A DNA stretch of 64,000 nt from Sphagnum compactum (taxonomy: Eukaryota > Bryophyta > Sphagnopsida > Sphagnales). The notes beneath the pieces were generated by a model. It was not told the origin of the DNA, searched no databases, and was given only the letters and a program-made list of their open reading frames with translations. The first letter of the stretch is position 1; each line of letters opens with the position of its first letter. Of this stretch, positions 47,665-58,284 are shown one piece after another. The stretch is taken from positions 14,436,213 through 14,500,212 of the forward strand of contig OZ234493.1 in NCBI GenBank assembly GCA_965153455.1, given 5' to 3'. The position numbers and the translations under genes are program-made.

Positions 47665-48009
47665 AAGCATCCTTGGGGGTGCTCAGTACAAAGCTATTTC
47701 TCACATCTAAGTTTCATTATCTACTTTTTTTGCAACCCCACCCATAAAACTAAAACCAGAAATAAGTGGGAGACTACTAATTGGTCTAGGTGGGAAACCA
47801 CCTAGATTAATCATTATGATTGACCAATCAGAAACAGGGACCAGCAATCAGATCATATTTATTACACTCTTGGGTGGCAAGTGCCTTTCACACCCTTGCA
47901 AACTCTGCAAATATGATGGGCCAAAAACCATTTTGGTGAGCCAAACTGACATGTTTCTTCATCCAATTTTAATTTGCAGGGTCACATACTGAGCACTGCT
48001 GGGATGCTC
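47665..48009 (-). mobile_element. Tourist-like MITE, complete copy B
   Basis: 345 bp, flanked by TTA on both sides (47662-47664, 48010-48012). TIRs are AAGCATCCTTGGGGGTGCTC at the left and, as reverse complement at the right, GAGCATCCCAGCAGTGCTCA. It is the inverted homologue of copy A at 15479. No transposase inside. The TTA duplication fits PIF/Harbinger. Confidence 0.8.
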
Positions 48010-48012
48010 TTA

Positions 48013-49461
48013 GGGTAGGTCACATATGAGCGGCTCAAGCACTAGTTCCTGGAATCTAATGACCAAAGTATGTTTGCATGTGAGATAACAATAACTCTTG
48101 GGCTGCCCAATTTGAGAGAATCCATAGTTGTTCAGCGGGCTGCCACGCTTAGTCATAGTTCTTCACCTCTTCCATACATATCAACTAGTGCACCTTCATC
48201 ATTAGCCCATTTGTGAAAGGGGATGCTCTTTTAGCAATAGGTCTTCTACTTCATTGCTATTGTTTTGATTGTTTTGGTTTTCCTTTTGTGTGTTTGCATT
48301 TGCTTCAACATGCCTTGTACTTTTTGTGATACTGTTTGTGGAGTGATTTCCATCCTTGTTTATATATATTATATATACAGGATATATATATTTTCTCATA
48401 TCAACTGGATTTGAGTAGTTCAAGTTTTTGCAGATTCACTCAGAGGTGGCAGCCACGAAACTGGTTATTGCCAATTAGCTTATATATTACAAGTTTTATC
48501 ATTTGATCTACGAAGGGTCCTTTACATATGTTTACCATTTCTGGATGATAGAAAGATGGGATTCTGACCTAACGGTTCATTGCACATACCAACATTACTC
48601 CACTAAATCTGTTTTAGTATTCTCACAGTTTGATTAGCAAACCTTCAGAAAATAGTGATTGAGCAACTTACATATGACCTGACCCTACTAGGAGTAAAAT
48701 TGTAATCAAGCCCTTCAAAGCCTTGTAGCACTAGGCCAATTGTGTTATATTTATCATATCATAGCACCTTGGCAGCTTTGCCACTAATTATATTATCTTT
48801 AGAAATGTCCCAATTTTCAAAAGACAAAAATCTGTGAAGAGAGATAGAGAATCTTGTACTCCAGTATATGATTGATCACTCAAGCTTTATGTGTAAATGC
48901 ATCTTTTGCCAAGTCCTTTATGTTTGAAGATGCTTTTGTCCAGGCTTGTGTCATTGACAATTTTTTAGCTACTTGGTGTATTTTCAAGTCTTGCAAGCGT
49001 TTGTCATTGTCAGTTCTTTCGCCAAAGCAACTGAACTTGCAAGTATTTTGGATGTTCTCCACATATTTTTAAAGCTCTGTAGCTCATGGCTGGATGAAAA
49101 AAGTTGGATGAAAATGAATGGGTATATAGTTAATTCTGTTGTTAGTTTTGCATCTGGTTCATGAAAGAACTCTACATGGGTGGATTCTTTTGGAGTCCTA
49201 AACAACAGAGAGACAGTCTGCTTGCTTGGTTGTTGTTTGCAAGAAAGAAGATTCTTCTTCAGCTGCACTTGATGTTTGCAGCATTAAAATCAGAGGTCTC
49301 AGTCAGAAACTTTGTGCATCGACCAAAATCATATGAAGATGCAGTTTTTTTCTGTTTGTGTGAGAGTCTCATGGTTTTTGTTGATTTGATCTCCGTTTGC
49401 AAAAGCACAGTTTTGAATAATGTGCTGAAGTGAAGCAAACTAGGGAAATTTTGTATCTGGA
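48013..49461. other. Intergenic DNA with weak coding-like patches
   Basis: A minus-strand frame at 49062-48880 (KKLSMTQAWTKASSNIKDLA) and an overlapping one (AKELTMTNACKT) show an internal imperfect duplication of about 50 bp. No family recognised. Coding status is undecided. Confidence 0.35.
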
Positions 49462-49590
49462 GAATTCTGGGTCTACCCAAATGGGGAATTCTGGGTCTAC
49501 CCAAATGGGGAATTCTGGGTCTCCAGAGAATTTCTCTGGAGACAAATCCAAATGGAGATCTCTGGAGAATTTTGGGTCTATCCAAATGGG
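49462..49590 (+). repeat. 24-bp minisatellite plus short palindrome
   Basis: Unit GAATTCTGGGTCTACCCAAA followed by TGGG starts at 49462, 49486 and 49510 (third diverging), with a diverged copy near 49566. Because 24 is a multiple of three, a plus-strand frame shows an eight-residue repeat NSGSTQMG. Within it, CTCCAGAGAA-TTT-CTCTGGAG (about 49521-49542) is an inverted repeat. Confidence 0.8.
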
Positions 49591-49924
49591 GATGAGGGGC
49601 TGGAGAAGACGAAGAGTTGCAGGTAGGGATCATCCCCCAAGGGCACGACAGATCAAGAACAAGGCGTCCTCCTGCCTTTTCACATTCCCATTGGCTTCTC
49701 CCCCGCCTGCTGCCCTTTCACCTCCTTCTGAGGGTTTTGTCATCACTGGAAGTGCTTGCTTCCTACTTGATGATGGGTTTCATATAATATCTATAAGTGC
49801 CAGATGGTTTTCTATCAGCTTTTGTGGGCTTTTTGAATTCTCCTCCATATGAGCCAGCTGCTTACTATACAATCGTGTTGTTTTTTCACAATTCTTTCAT
49901 CATCAATTTCATGTGGCATGATCA

Positions 49925-50227
49925 TCAGTTGGGCCCAAGAACATTATTGGATGTGAATTGCTCCTGGGGTTTTGGAAAAAGCTTCTGCAGAGCATGAATG
50001 ATGGAGCCTGAGGCTGTGGCATGTACAAGAAGAATAATGAGGGAGCTCCAAATCACAGTTCCAGACACAACAATGTTTGACACCACACACTTTTTTTGAC
50101 TGCAGTCATGGGTACCAATCCTTACCACAGAAGCTCTAATGCTTTGTTGTAGCATCCTTAAGATCTTCTTTTGACCCATTTCCTTGTCCTTTCTTGTTTG
50201 CTCAATGTATATGTTTGCCTCTCCTAT
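49925..50227 (-). CDS. Terminal exon of an unidentified membrane protein (candidate)
   Basis: On the minus strand an acceptor (cctcag|ATA) at 50228-50229 opens a frame of 100 codons to a TGA at 49925. It starts IGEANIYIEQTRKDKEMGQK with a charged, helix-like segment, then has a hydrophobic stretch of about 20 residues (GTVIWSSLIILLVHATASG) that could be a membrane anchor, then a short tail ending NVLGPN. I recognise no family. Upstream exons were not established. The frame at 50399-50202 overlaps the presumed intron and may be chance. Support is composition, length and the splice site only. Confidence 0.4.
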   Translation of the reverse strand: MGEANIYIEQTRKDKEMGQKKILRMLQQSIRASVVRIGTHDCSQKKCVVSNIVVSGTVIWSSLIILLVHATASGSIIHALQKLFPKPQEQFTSNNVLGPN

Positions 50228-50781
50228 CTGAGGAGTCCACAGAAAACTGTGCTAGTAGAGAGTCTGACATGTCAGTTTGTGTCATTCTCTTCTCCAATAT
50301 TGCACAATCCCAACAGTTTTTTCCAATGAGGAATTCAAACAGATTGATTGCACGGTTGAAGATTCTGTTGTCCACAAAACACAGTGCTATGGGTATCACA
50401 GACTGAATTGAATAAGAGCCAGATCATTCTTCAGATACTGTAATATTCAAAACTATGAGAATCCTTCACCTCTCAAATTCACCCATGTTTCTCTTGAAAA
50501 TCTATAGATAGAATTCTGCAGGTTTGCCAACCTCATTCTCCACCACTGTTTTCTTTGTAGTTTATGACAAAGCAGCAGATCTGATCACATATATTTTGTA
50601 GTTTCTTCCATCATCCACTTTGCTTATTTCTGAAAAGAAAAGGCACAAGTTGCAAGCAACTGAATTTAGAACAAAATTGTACTCAAGCAATAATTAGATG
50701 CATCAGGGTGATGTGCATTCTTTCTTTGGGATGTTTTGAATCTCATTGGCATTGTCCAATTGTTGCATTGGGTTTGGTCAG

Positions 50782-53617
50782 TGGCTGAATCCTGCCGGCA
50801 GAAGGTGGAGTGGCAATGGCAAACTACGAATTCCGAGTATGGAAAATTCTATGTAAAGCTTCACAAAGAGGTAAAACATCTACTGCATTTTGTTTCTCTA
50901 TGCGTTGTGGATTTGGCGCTGAATTTGTTCTGACAGTTTTTGCAAGGCACTTGAAGTTTCCACATGTTGAATTGTGATGGATAATTTTATGTTGGTGCTT
51001 GTTGGTTAGGCCATGGAGGCGGCAGTAGTTCACAAAGACTGTGAACAAAAGTGTAATGAGTTATTTGCTGAGCTCAAGGTTTGCAAAGCCCAGCTTGAAA
51101 TGATGAGGCTCACTGGTGGTCACTGCAGCCCCTGCAAATATGGTTTACTTTTCAAACTCTAAACTCTTACTGTCACTGTATCTGTTTCTCTCCAAAGTCC
51201 AAAATGGCATCATGGGTAGACTAAAGTGTAGGGTAAAGTCCAAGGGCGAGGGCATGACTGAAATATGGGCTGTGTGAGTAGTAGAGTGCAGGCCCGATTT
51301 AGGTGATGCCCCTCACCTGGGGGGCTTTACCCAGTGTAAAGACAGAATCAGTGAAGGAGATGAACGTTTTGAAATGAAATTGCCTGCTCAGAAAACGAAA
51401 TGTGTCTCCTCTCCTTTGAAGAAAATTTTCACTCTTTAATGTTACCTCCAAATATACTAAATTTTTTCTGGGAGGTCTTTATGACTGGCACAATCAGTGT
51501 GCTTTTTGATCATATGTGTATGTGTGTGTGTGTGTATTACTCCATCTGAAGTGATTGCTTGGTCTTATGGGAAGCGGTGTCTTATGAATAATCTTAGATT
51601 CACTCGTTTCTTTTACTCTCTGTCTTCCTCTCTCCTCCAAACTGATTTATTTAGTTTTCTTAACATCCCGTGGATGGTGATTTTTCTCTTGGGAAAAAAA
51701 TTGGCTACACCATGAAGGTCATCTTCAGACTGTAAGACCGACTTCCCCGAAGCTAGGGCTTTGCAATTGCCCAGCACACCCTGGACCCCGGAACCCTGAT
51801 CCCTTTGTCTCTGTAACAAGCAGTGAATTCAATGGTGGGAAACAGCATGAACCTCAGATGCTTGAAGACCACATAAAGAGTGCACATCCACGGCTTGTCA
51901 AGCGAGTGGAACCCAAGAATTTCACATCAGATCCTGGAAGACACATGGATTGTTGCATGTAAGTGTTGGGTTTTTATACATATGGATTTCCTTACAATTG
52001 ATGTGGTTAACCTTCCACTTATTGACATCCTCACTCAGAAGGTGATCAGAATGGGTCTCTAATGTTCCTTTGCAAATTGATTACCTACTTGGATTGCAGC
52101 CGAGATGAACCACACACCTATTACCCACCAGTGGTTCAAGTGGTCCCAGTTGCCCCAGAAAAACCACGAAGTAGAAAACCACATGGCAAGGAGGCTGCAT
52201 ATTCTCCTCGACAAGCCCATGAAGAACACAAACCACAAACCCAAGGCAAGCGTGTGGGCAGATATATTAACGGCAAGAAAGTCATGGTCTCATCTGGAAG
52301 CAGTGTTCCTGCAAGCCAACGTTACAACTTTTACAGACAATATGGTATGAGCAGTAAACTGTTGTTTTGTTTTTACATGAGTCAAGAAGTGATGGTTCAG
52401 AAGGATTATGCCTTAAGTTTCTAGAGAAATAATTGGTGGATTTGGGTTTGAATGTGAAGGTTTTGCGGGGCAAGGTGCCAAGACAAGTAATGGATGGCAC
52501 ACGAAGTAGATGTGGAGACATACCCAATGCTGCTCCTACCCCATTTGGACAAGTAGTTCATGAGAATGTATTGGCTCTTGTTTGACTCTTTATAGGATGT
52601 ACTCGATTGTGACAAATTTGTTCAGTTCAATTGTGTGTTGTGGTTGACAAAAAAAGGAAGCTATATTTTGTCAAAGTATTGACCTTTGATCTTCATAAGG
52701 ACATTCTTTGGTCCCTCTTCATCTTCATATATCAATGTCCATTATCTTGCAAGCTTGTGATTTTATTTTCCTGATGGCATCCGTATGCTTGTGGATTACT
52801 AATTTGCCAGTGTCCACTTGCTACTGATGTGCCTGAGCTTGGAAAAGTTATTTTGTTCTAGATGCTGATCATTGCCTGTTTCTGCCTCCTTGAAGAATCC
52901 ATAGCAAATTCTCTGTTTGACATAACATTGTGAGGTGCGGTTAAAGGCTTTATTCTCCCTTTAGGGAATTTTGGCTTCAAATCTTAAGTAATCTATGAAA
53001 ACGTGCGATTCGTTGGACACTCTAAGAACTGGGGCAGGTATTAAAATTTGAAATTAAAATTTGTTCGAGAAGCTAGCCAATTCTTGTAAACTCTTGTAAG
53101 AACTGGAATTGGAGATTCTCTAAAAAAGTGAGAACAGCCCAACACTGGTCCAAACTAATTTTTGGCTGGTATGAAGCAAGTAGACACTATACACCTGGTA
53201 TTGAGACCTGATATAAAACTGGTACAAGAAGTATTACCTGAGGTCCCTATCAGGCTGGCATGGGTGTAAGGCTGGTATTGCCTCAGCTCATACCAGTCTG
53301 GAAGGGTCTTTGCTACCAGTGTTGATTAGTTGATACCAGGAGCAGGTCTATAGTCTATGCCAGATCAACACTGGTCCTTAGTCCTTACATGTCTTACATG
53401 TTTTAGGGCTTGGTTGTTTTGTTTGTTGTTTGTTTTTGGTCACAATTTGTTGAGCTTTTTGCACAAGGTGTGACCTTGGGTTTGCAAAAGATCTTCAGTG
53501 CCAGCACTCAAGGATGCAGACGCAGCATGTCGACAGTTTGAACTTTCATGGGATGTGATTGATGAGCTTCCTGGCATGCCCATCAAACGCCCCCTGCTTT
53601 TTACTTTGCTTATGTAA
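50782..53617 (+). CDS. Unidentified multi-exon gene (partial model)
   Basis: Five candidate exons with consistent phases: 50782-50870, 51010-51078, 51729-51958, 52100-52344 and 53499-53613/53617. Splice sites are cag|TG...GAG|gtaaaa, ttag|GCC...AAG|gtttgc, cag|ACT...CAT|gtaagt, gcag|CCG...ATG|gtatga and cag|TGC. The joined product, about 249 residues, begins VAESCRQKVEWQWQ, has a charged helix (KDCEQKCNELFAELK), a Pro-rich middle (PPVVQVVPVAPEKPRSRKP), a basic part (GKRVGRYINGKKVMVSSGSS), and ends FELSWDVIDELPGMP. The last exon either stops at TAA (53615-53617) or uses the overlapping gtaagt donor. No domain was recognised. A first exon could lie near 49600-49730 (MGMRGWRRRRVAGRD...), but this is a guess. 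A MITE sits in the 650-bp second intron. Confidence 0.5.
51230..51342. mobile_element. Small foldback MITE, copy 2, in an intron
   Basis: Left GGTAAAGTCCAAGGGCGAGG. The right end in reverse complement is GGGTAAAGCCCCCCAGGTGA. About 113 bp, homologous to 27942-28064. It lies between the second and third exons of the unidentified gene. Confidence 0.65.
52345..53498. other. Presumed intron; repeat-like CTGGTATNA-rich segment
   Basis: Between about 53130 and 53380 the words CTGGTAT, ACCAG and AACACTGGTCC recur in both orientations, suggesting a foldback or simple-repeat-derived segment. A related AACACTGGTCTAAAC occurs near 63897. Alternative continuations of the upstream exon exist near 52435-52510 (FGFECEGFAGQGAK then TAG). 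Confidence 0.35.
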
Positions 53618-54806
53618 GTGATTGCAGCTGTTTTGGTTGGGTTTTTAAAATGTTTCAGTTGCAGAATGCAATTGTCGCAATTGTTTGCAACTGGACATTG
53701 AAGTTCATACAATCCAATGGTGAATGATGGGTCGTCAAACATCAGCAGCTACGTGAGCAGGTAAAGAATTTCAAAGCTTGAAATTCTTGGCTCATTCTTT
53801 CACATCTTGATGGTGTTGTGGGTGCCGTTTTTCGCCGTGGTCATTGCTTTTTCTTCACTTGATTTGCTTGGGTAGACTGAATCTTCTTCCCTCCGGTGTG
53901 GGACGACAACAACAACACACAAGGTAGTTCATTCGTTTCATTTCTTCCCCACAGATTGTGGGGATTGCATGCAGAGGAAACGCATAAGGCTTTTGTTATT
54001 CATCTGGGTTTGGTTTCCCTTTTTGCTATTGATGATTCTTCCTGTCCTTCAAGGATAGCAACGAAAGTGAGCAGCGCTCATTGAACACGAGTTCCTTTTG
54101 AGTAGCAAAAACCTGACCTTTGTAGAAAGTGCCTCTCATTTCCAGTCTCTCAGACGGTGTGCTGCCTTTTGTTCCATGAAGAAAACTTGTATATGCTTAA
54201 GCGAACCACTCTTTGGGCAAATTCTTTTTCCCACCATTTTGTGGGAAGGAAGGGATTTGGAGCAAACAGTCAGAGCTTTGCAGCATATTTTGCAAAGAGC
54301 CTCAACATGTGTGTGTCTATAGGGTCTTCACTTTTTCTGTCTCACTTTCAGCCCTCTGAATCCTTTTAACAATATAAGCGGGAACAACAGAACATCAATT
54401 CTCTTGCTCCATTCACAGATTACGAATGCACCCTTTTTGTCATGCTCAATTCTTGGAACATGACTTTTGGTGCAAGATAGGCTGTTACCTCAGTGCCTGA
54501 CTGTGAACAACAAATTGACTAAAGCACACAGTGTTCAAATCTTCATTGTTCTTTCAGTGGGACAAACAAAAGGAGTGCATTGCCAGGAAAAGTAAAAGGC
54601 TGTGTGGTTGCATATTTGATAGACTTTGGACCATCTTGAATGTAATCCTGAACCCCAAAGCTTTGTCTACTGCTCAATGAACACTTCTCCAAAGAAGTCT
54701 TTGTCTTATCCAGTATTTGACTGTTATCTCAAGTCTTCTTCTCCATAATGGTTTACCATGAATGTCACACCTTGTCTTTTGAACAAGTACCATTAGATTC
54801 ATGTAG

Positions 54807-54995
54807 GATACCACTCTTGGAGAAGAAGGGTTGAATTCCAGAGGTGTCAAAGAAAATGTAGACATTGAATGTCTTGATATTTTAGTTAAAAATTGGCTTG
54901 CCACTATGAAGCTTGTCAGAAAGATGCTTGTTGATCCATCAGAAAGTGCATTGAATAATGACATATCATTCCAGAATCTCAACAGTGAAACTTGA
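54807..54995 (+). CDS. Candidate terminal exon, unidentified
   Basis: After an acceptor (catgtag|GAT) a frame of 62 codons runs to a TGA. It begins DTTLGEEGLNSRGVKENV and continues through ECLDILVKNWLATMKLVRKM to a Ser/Asn-rich end. Composition is protein-like and frame entry is phase 0. It could be the last exon of the gene at 50782-53613, but that exon ends in phase 2, so at least one more exon would be needed. I do not recognise the protein. Confidence 0.35.
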   Translation, partial: DTTLGEEGLNSRGVKENVDIECLDILVKNWLATMKLVRKMLVDPSESALNNDISFQNLNSET

Positions 54996-55326
54996 TGGAC
55001 ACCAAGATTATGTGATTGAGGTTCTTACATTGGTACACCTGTTACTGATGTTTCCCTTTAGTGGTTGTTGACCTTCTGTATCTTACTTCTCATGTTGACA
55101 CATGATTGTCCTAGGAGAAAGAGAAAGAATGGATTCTGCTGTCATCTTCACCTGGAAGTGACAACTTAGCTGACTGACAGATGAGTTATGCAATCACATT
55201 CTGAAATAATTGACTTGCATTGTGAAGAACATCTTAAAACAGTTTGGGTGACTCGATTAGGTAATCAAGGAAGCAACCTGGTGAATTTTCAAGCAACAGA
55301 GGCCAACTGTTCAGCAGCAGCTAGAG

Positions 55327-58284
55327 ATGGATGCTCAAGTTGAAGGTGGTGAAGACAAGGCATTCGAGCAGTTTGTCGATGACCATTTTGCAGGACAAAA
55401 TAAAGGAAATAGTAAAGGAGGGAAGAAGGTGGGAAGGGAAACTCATGGCCCTGTATGTGTTTCCTTTGAGGGTAATATTGGTGTTGGCAAATCTACCATC
55501 CTCAAATTGCTTCATTCACATCCTCGTCTCCACCAGTATGTTTCTTCTTCACTCTGTCTCATTTGGGCCTACACACATTTATTGAATGCTATTTCTTCTT
55601 CCCAGTGAGTAGCTTTCACAAGAAAATCTCAATCTCTGTACCATTTTTTCTTGTTCACAACATGCATATGTGTTCTAGCTTGTGCTTTAGGTTGGTTGAT
55701 GCAGAGGCCCATGTGAGGATTCAGGGGTCTTTCCTTGGAAGGGTGTGCTAACTATGCTTGTAAAGAATGATGTTCTGCTAGGTCCATCCCACATAATGTG
55801 GTTCAATGCCAATTTTCTTCAAAGATCTACTAGAGTTGATCATGCATCTGGGTGTTGAACTTCTCAGCGCTTTACTGCCACGTTCCATTCTAATGTAGCC
55901 TAGGTTGTTAATGGACAATTGTATGTAGCTCTCTTTGAGTATATCAAGAATTGGGAAACATCTCTTCTCTCATGTAAAAAGTATCTGAAAGATGAGAAAG
56001 ATGAGGACTTACTGACATGTAGAAAGAACAGGACATAGCAGTGCCGATCCCAAATTCCTGAATGAGAACACTGGCATGTGGTTCCTTTTGGTTGTTTACA
56101 GGTTTCTGATACTAAATCTTGGGTTGCACAGTCTAAGATGAGAGTTGCTAATATTCTTGCTATATGGCTATTTTCATGCAGTATCTCAGAGGTATTGCAA
56201 GAACCAATTGGACAGTGGCAAAATGTGAATGGAACAGGTCTCAACATGCTTGAAGCTTTCTACAAAGATCCACACAGGTCCATAACCAAATCTTCTGATT
56301 GTAGTCCTACCATAGCATGTCTTCAAGCTGTTAATGCCTAGCTCCTGGAGATATGGAGTAGAGTATAGTGGTCTGGGAATTGGGTTCAGTAGGGCAGGAC
56401 TGAATGACTGGGCCAGTAGTGCTTGTGATCCTGGGTGGCTCTCACAACAAAGGTAGGTACTTAAAATAAATTTTGCATGCAAGAGAAGGGATTTGGCTGC
56501 TTTTTGAACAGAAGACTCTTCATCCTTTAATGGTTGCATCTTAGACCCCATTGGTGTAAAAACAGTGCGGGTCCAACTGAACTGAGAAGATTGTTCACAT
56601 TGCACATGGGTTTGTGCACCCAGTTTACTGTTATCTCTTTGTGCCCGGTGGGAGAGGCCTGCCAAGTTAGCCTAGGCATCCAGCCTTGCAGTGGTTGCAT
56701 CAATTGTAGGAAGTTTGGGCTCTTTAAGTTTGTAACTAGTGGTGGGTAGTGTGTTGCAGATACGCGTACTTGTTTCAAAGTTTTGTGTTCACCACAAGAT
56801 TTCTTCAGCAAAATGCTGCAGCTTCGACATCAAAGGCTGCTTTTCTGCTGACGGAGCGCTCAGTGTTGACAGACCGTTGCGTATTTGTGGAAACAGGGAA
56901 AGATCAAGGCTATCTCAATGCGCTCGAGGTTGCTGCATATGAAGCATGGTACCATGGTGTTGTGGCAGCCCTGCCTAATGTGGTACATGTCCTTCTTGCC
57001 CTTGTACCTATTATTATGTGCTTTCTCTTGCATGAAAGGGTAGTTGCTTGTTTCTTCTTTCTGTGTAGACATTCTTTCTTTGACTGTGAAAATCTCTTTC
57101 CTTGCTTTCCAAATAGTACGTCCTGATGAGAGAGCTTACCATGCAGAGGAAATAATCAAGTGTTGTGTGCTCATGTTGGACTGTTGGTATGCTCCCATTT
57201 GTCTGGTTGACATGTTCATGAACGTGTCTCTGTGTGAAATGCCCAAGCATGCATTGTTGAATCCAATTGTTGTATTGTTGCTGATGCAGGTGCCTGATGC
57301 TTTTGTATATCTACGAGCTGATCCTGTAGTGTGCTATGACCGGTTGAAAGCACGGTGCTCTCACAAATTTATCCTCTAAAATTATTAAAGTAGCAATGAT
57401 CATGAATATACTTATTGATTTTCTTGTTCATCATCATAGTTGCCAATTTCTTGGGACTGGAACACCTGAGGCTTTTGTTTTTGCATAAAATAGAAATGAT
57501 TTATTTTCTATATGGCAGTGCAAGGTCTGAGGAAGCAGGCGTCAGTCTTGATTACCTCAAATCTATTCATGAGAAGCATGAAAAGTGGTTCATAGAGGGT
57601 GCATTCGAGAATCCAGGTAACAGTGGAGCAATTTCCTTTGTCTTTAGTTCCATTCAGATGCACTTTGATGTCCTTTGTAAACCTTTTACTTCATCTGAAG
57701 TGATTTTGCCTCAAGTGTCTATATGGACTTCTCTATGTCCTATATAGTTGCTGTTAGTAACAGGGGAGTTGATGAAGCTTGAGGTCCAAAGTAAAGACAC
57801 ATTCAAGCTATTGCCAGTACAGAGCTTGGTGTCAGGACTGTCCAGGTGATCATTCCTCCTAATTAAGTGTGTCCTCTTAGGCGGCTGCGATTAGAACCAG
57901 CAAGAAGACTTTACTCCCTTGGATCTTGTACAGTATGAATCCTTTTTCCCTTGTGCAAGCGTGGTTTGTGTACCAGACAACCATATAAACTTCAAGAGTA
58001 ACACATCAGAGGCAACAGAATCCAGCATTCAGTTGCTTTGGCCAGCTGCACCCCCGGCAGGTTCAGGGTTTGAGAGTTGAAAAGTTTGGCCCTGTTATGC
58101 AGGTGACTCAGGAACCCAGTTGCGCGAGGGCCATATTATGTCCACCTCAGGAGCACCGTCAGTAATTCATGGCTGTCCTGTCTTTGTGCTGGACTGCAGT
58201 GCCGACCTGCACTTTGGAAGGCCGTCAAAAGAGTGTGATGCTGTTATTGATCAGGTTGTAGATTTCTTGCTCCGTCCTGCTTGA
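55327..58284 (+). CDS. Deoxynucleoside kinase (dNK/TK2-like), six exons, complete
   Basis: Exons 55327-55535, 56182-56277, 56760-56982, 57290-57354, 57519-57616 and 58103-58284 join in frame (873 nt) to 290 aa. All introns are GT-AG. It phosphorylates deoxynucleosides to monophosphates in salvage. Motifs: P-loop GNIGVGKST (49-57), EPIGQW with Glu77 and Trp82 (base-binding region), NVNGTGLNMLEAFYKDP, YAYLFQSFVF, TERSVLTDR (Glu134, Arg135, Arg141) and the lid R-A-R-S-E-E (198-203) followed by GVSLDYLKSIHEKHEKW. All catalytic positions are present. The lid and NVNG segments resemble insect dNK and animal TK2 more than the Arabidopsis-type dNK as I remember it. No transit peptide is evident in the acidic N-terminus, so a cytosolic location is likely. 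An in-frame TGA at 55282 upstream and a good context (gagATGG) support the start. The fourth exon is only 65 nt. The second donor (CACAG|gtccat) is weak but fixed by homology and phase. Confidence 0.93.

Noticed and set aside
54674-54982. Minus-strand frame of 102 codons
   Set aside because: It is antisense to a plus-strand exon-like frame with an acceptor and better composition. No motif.
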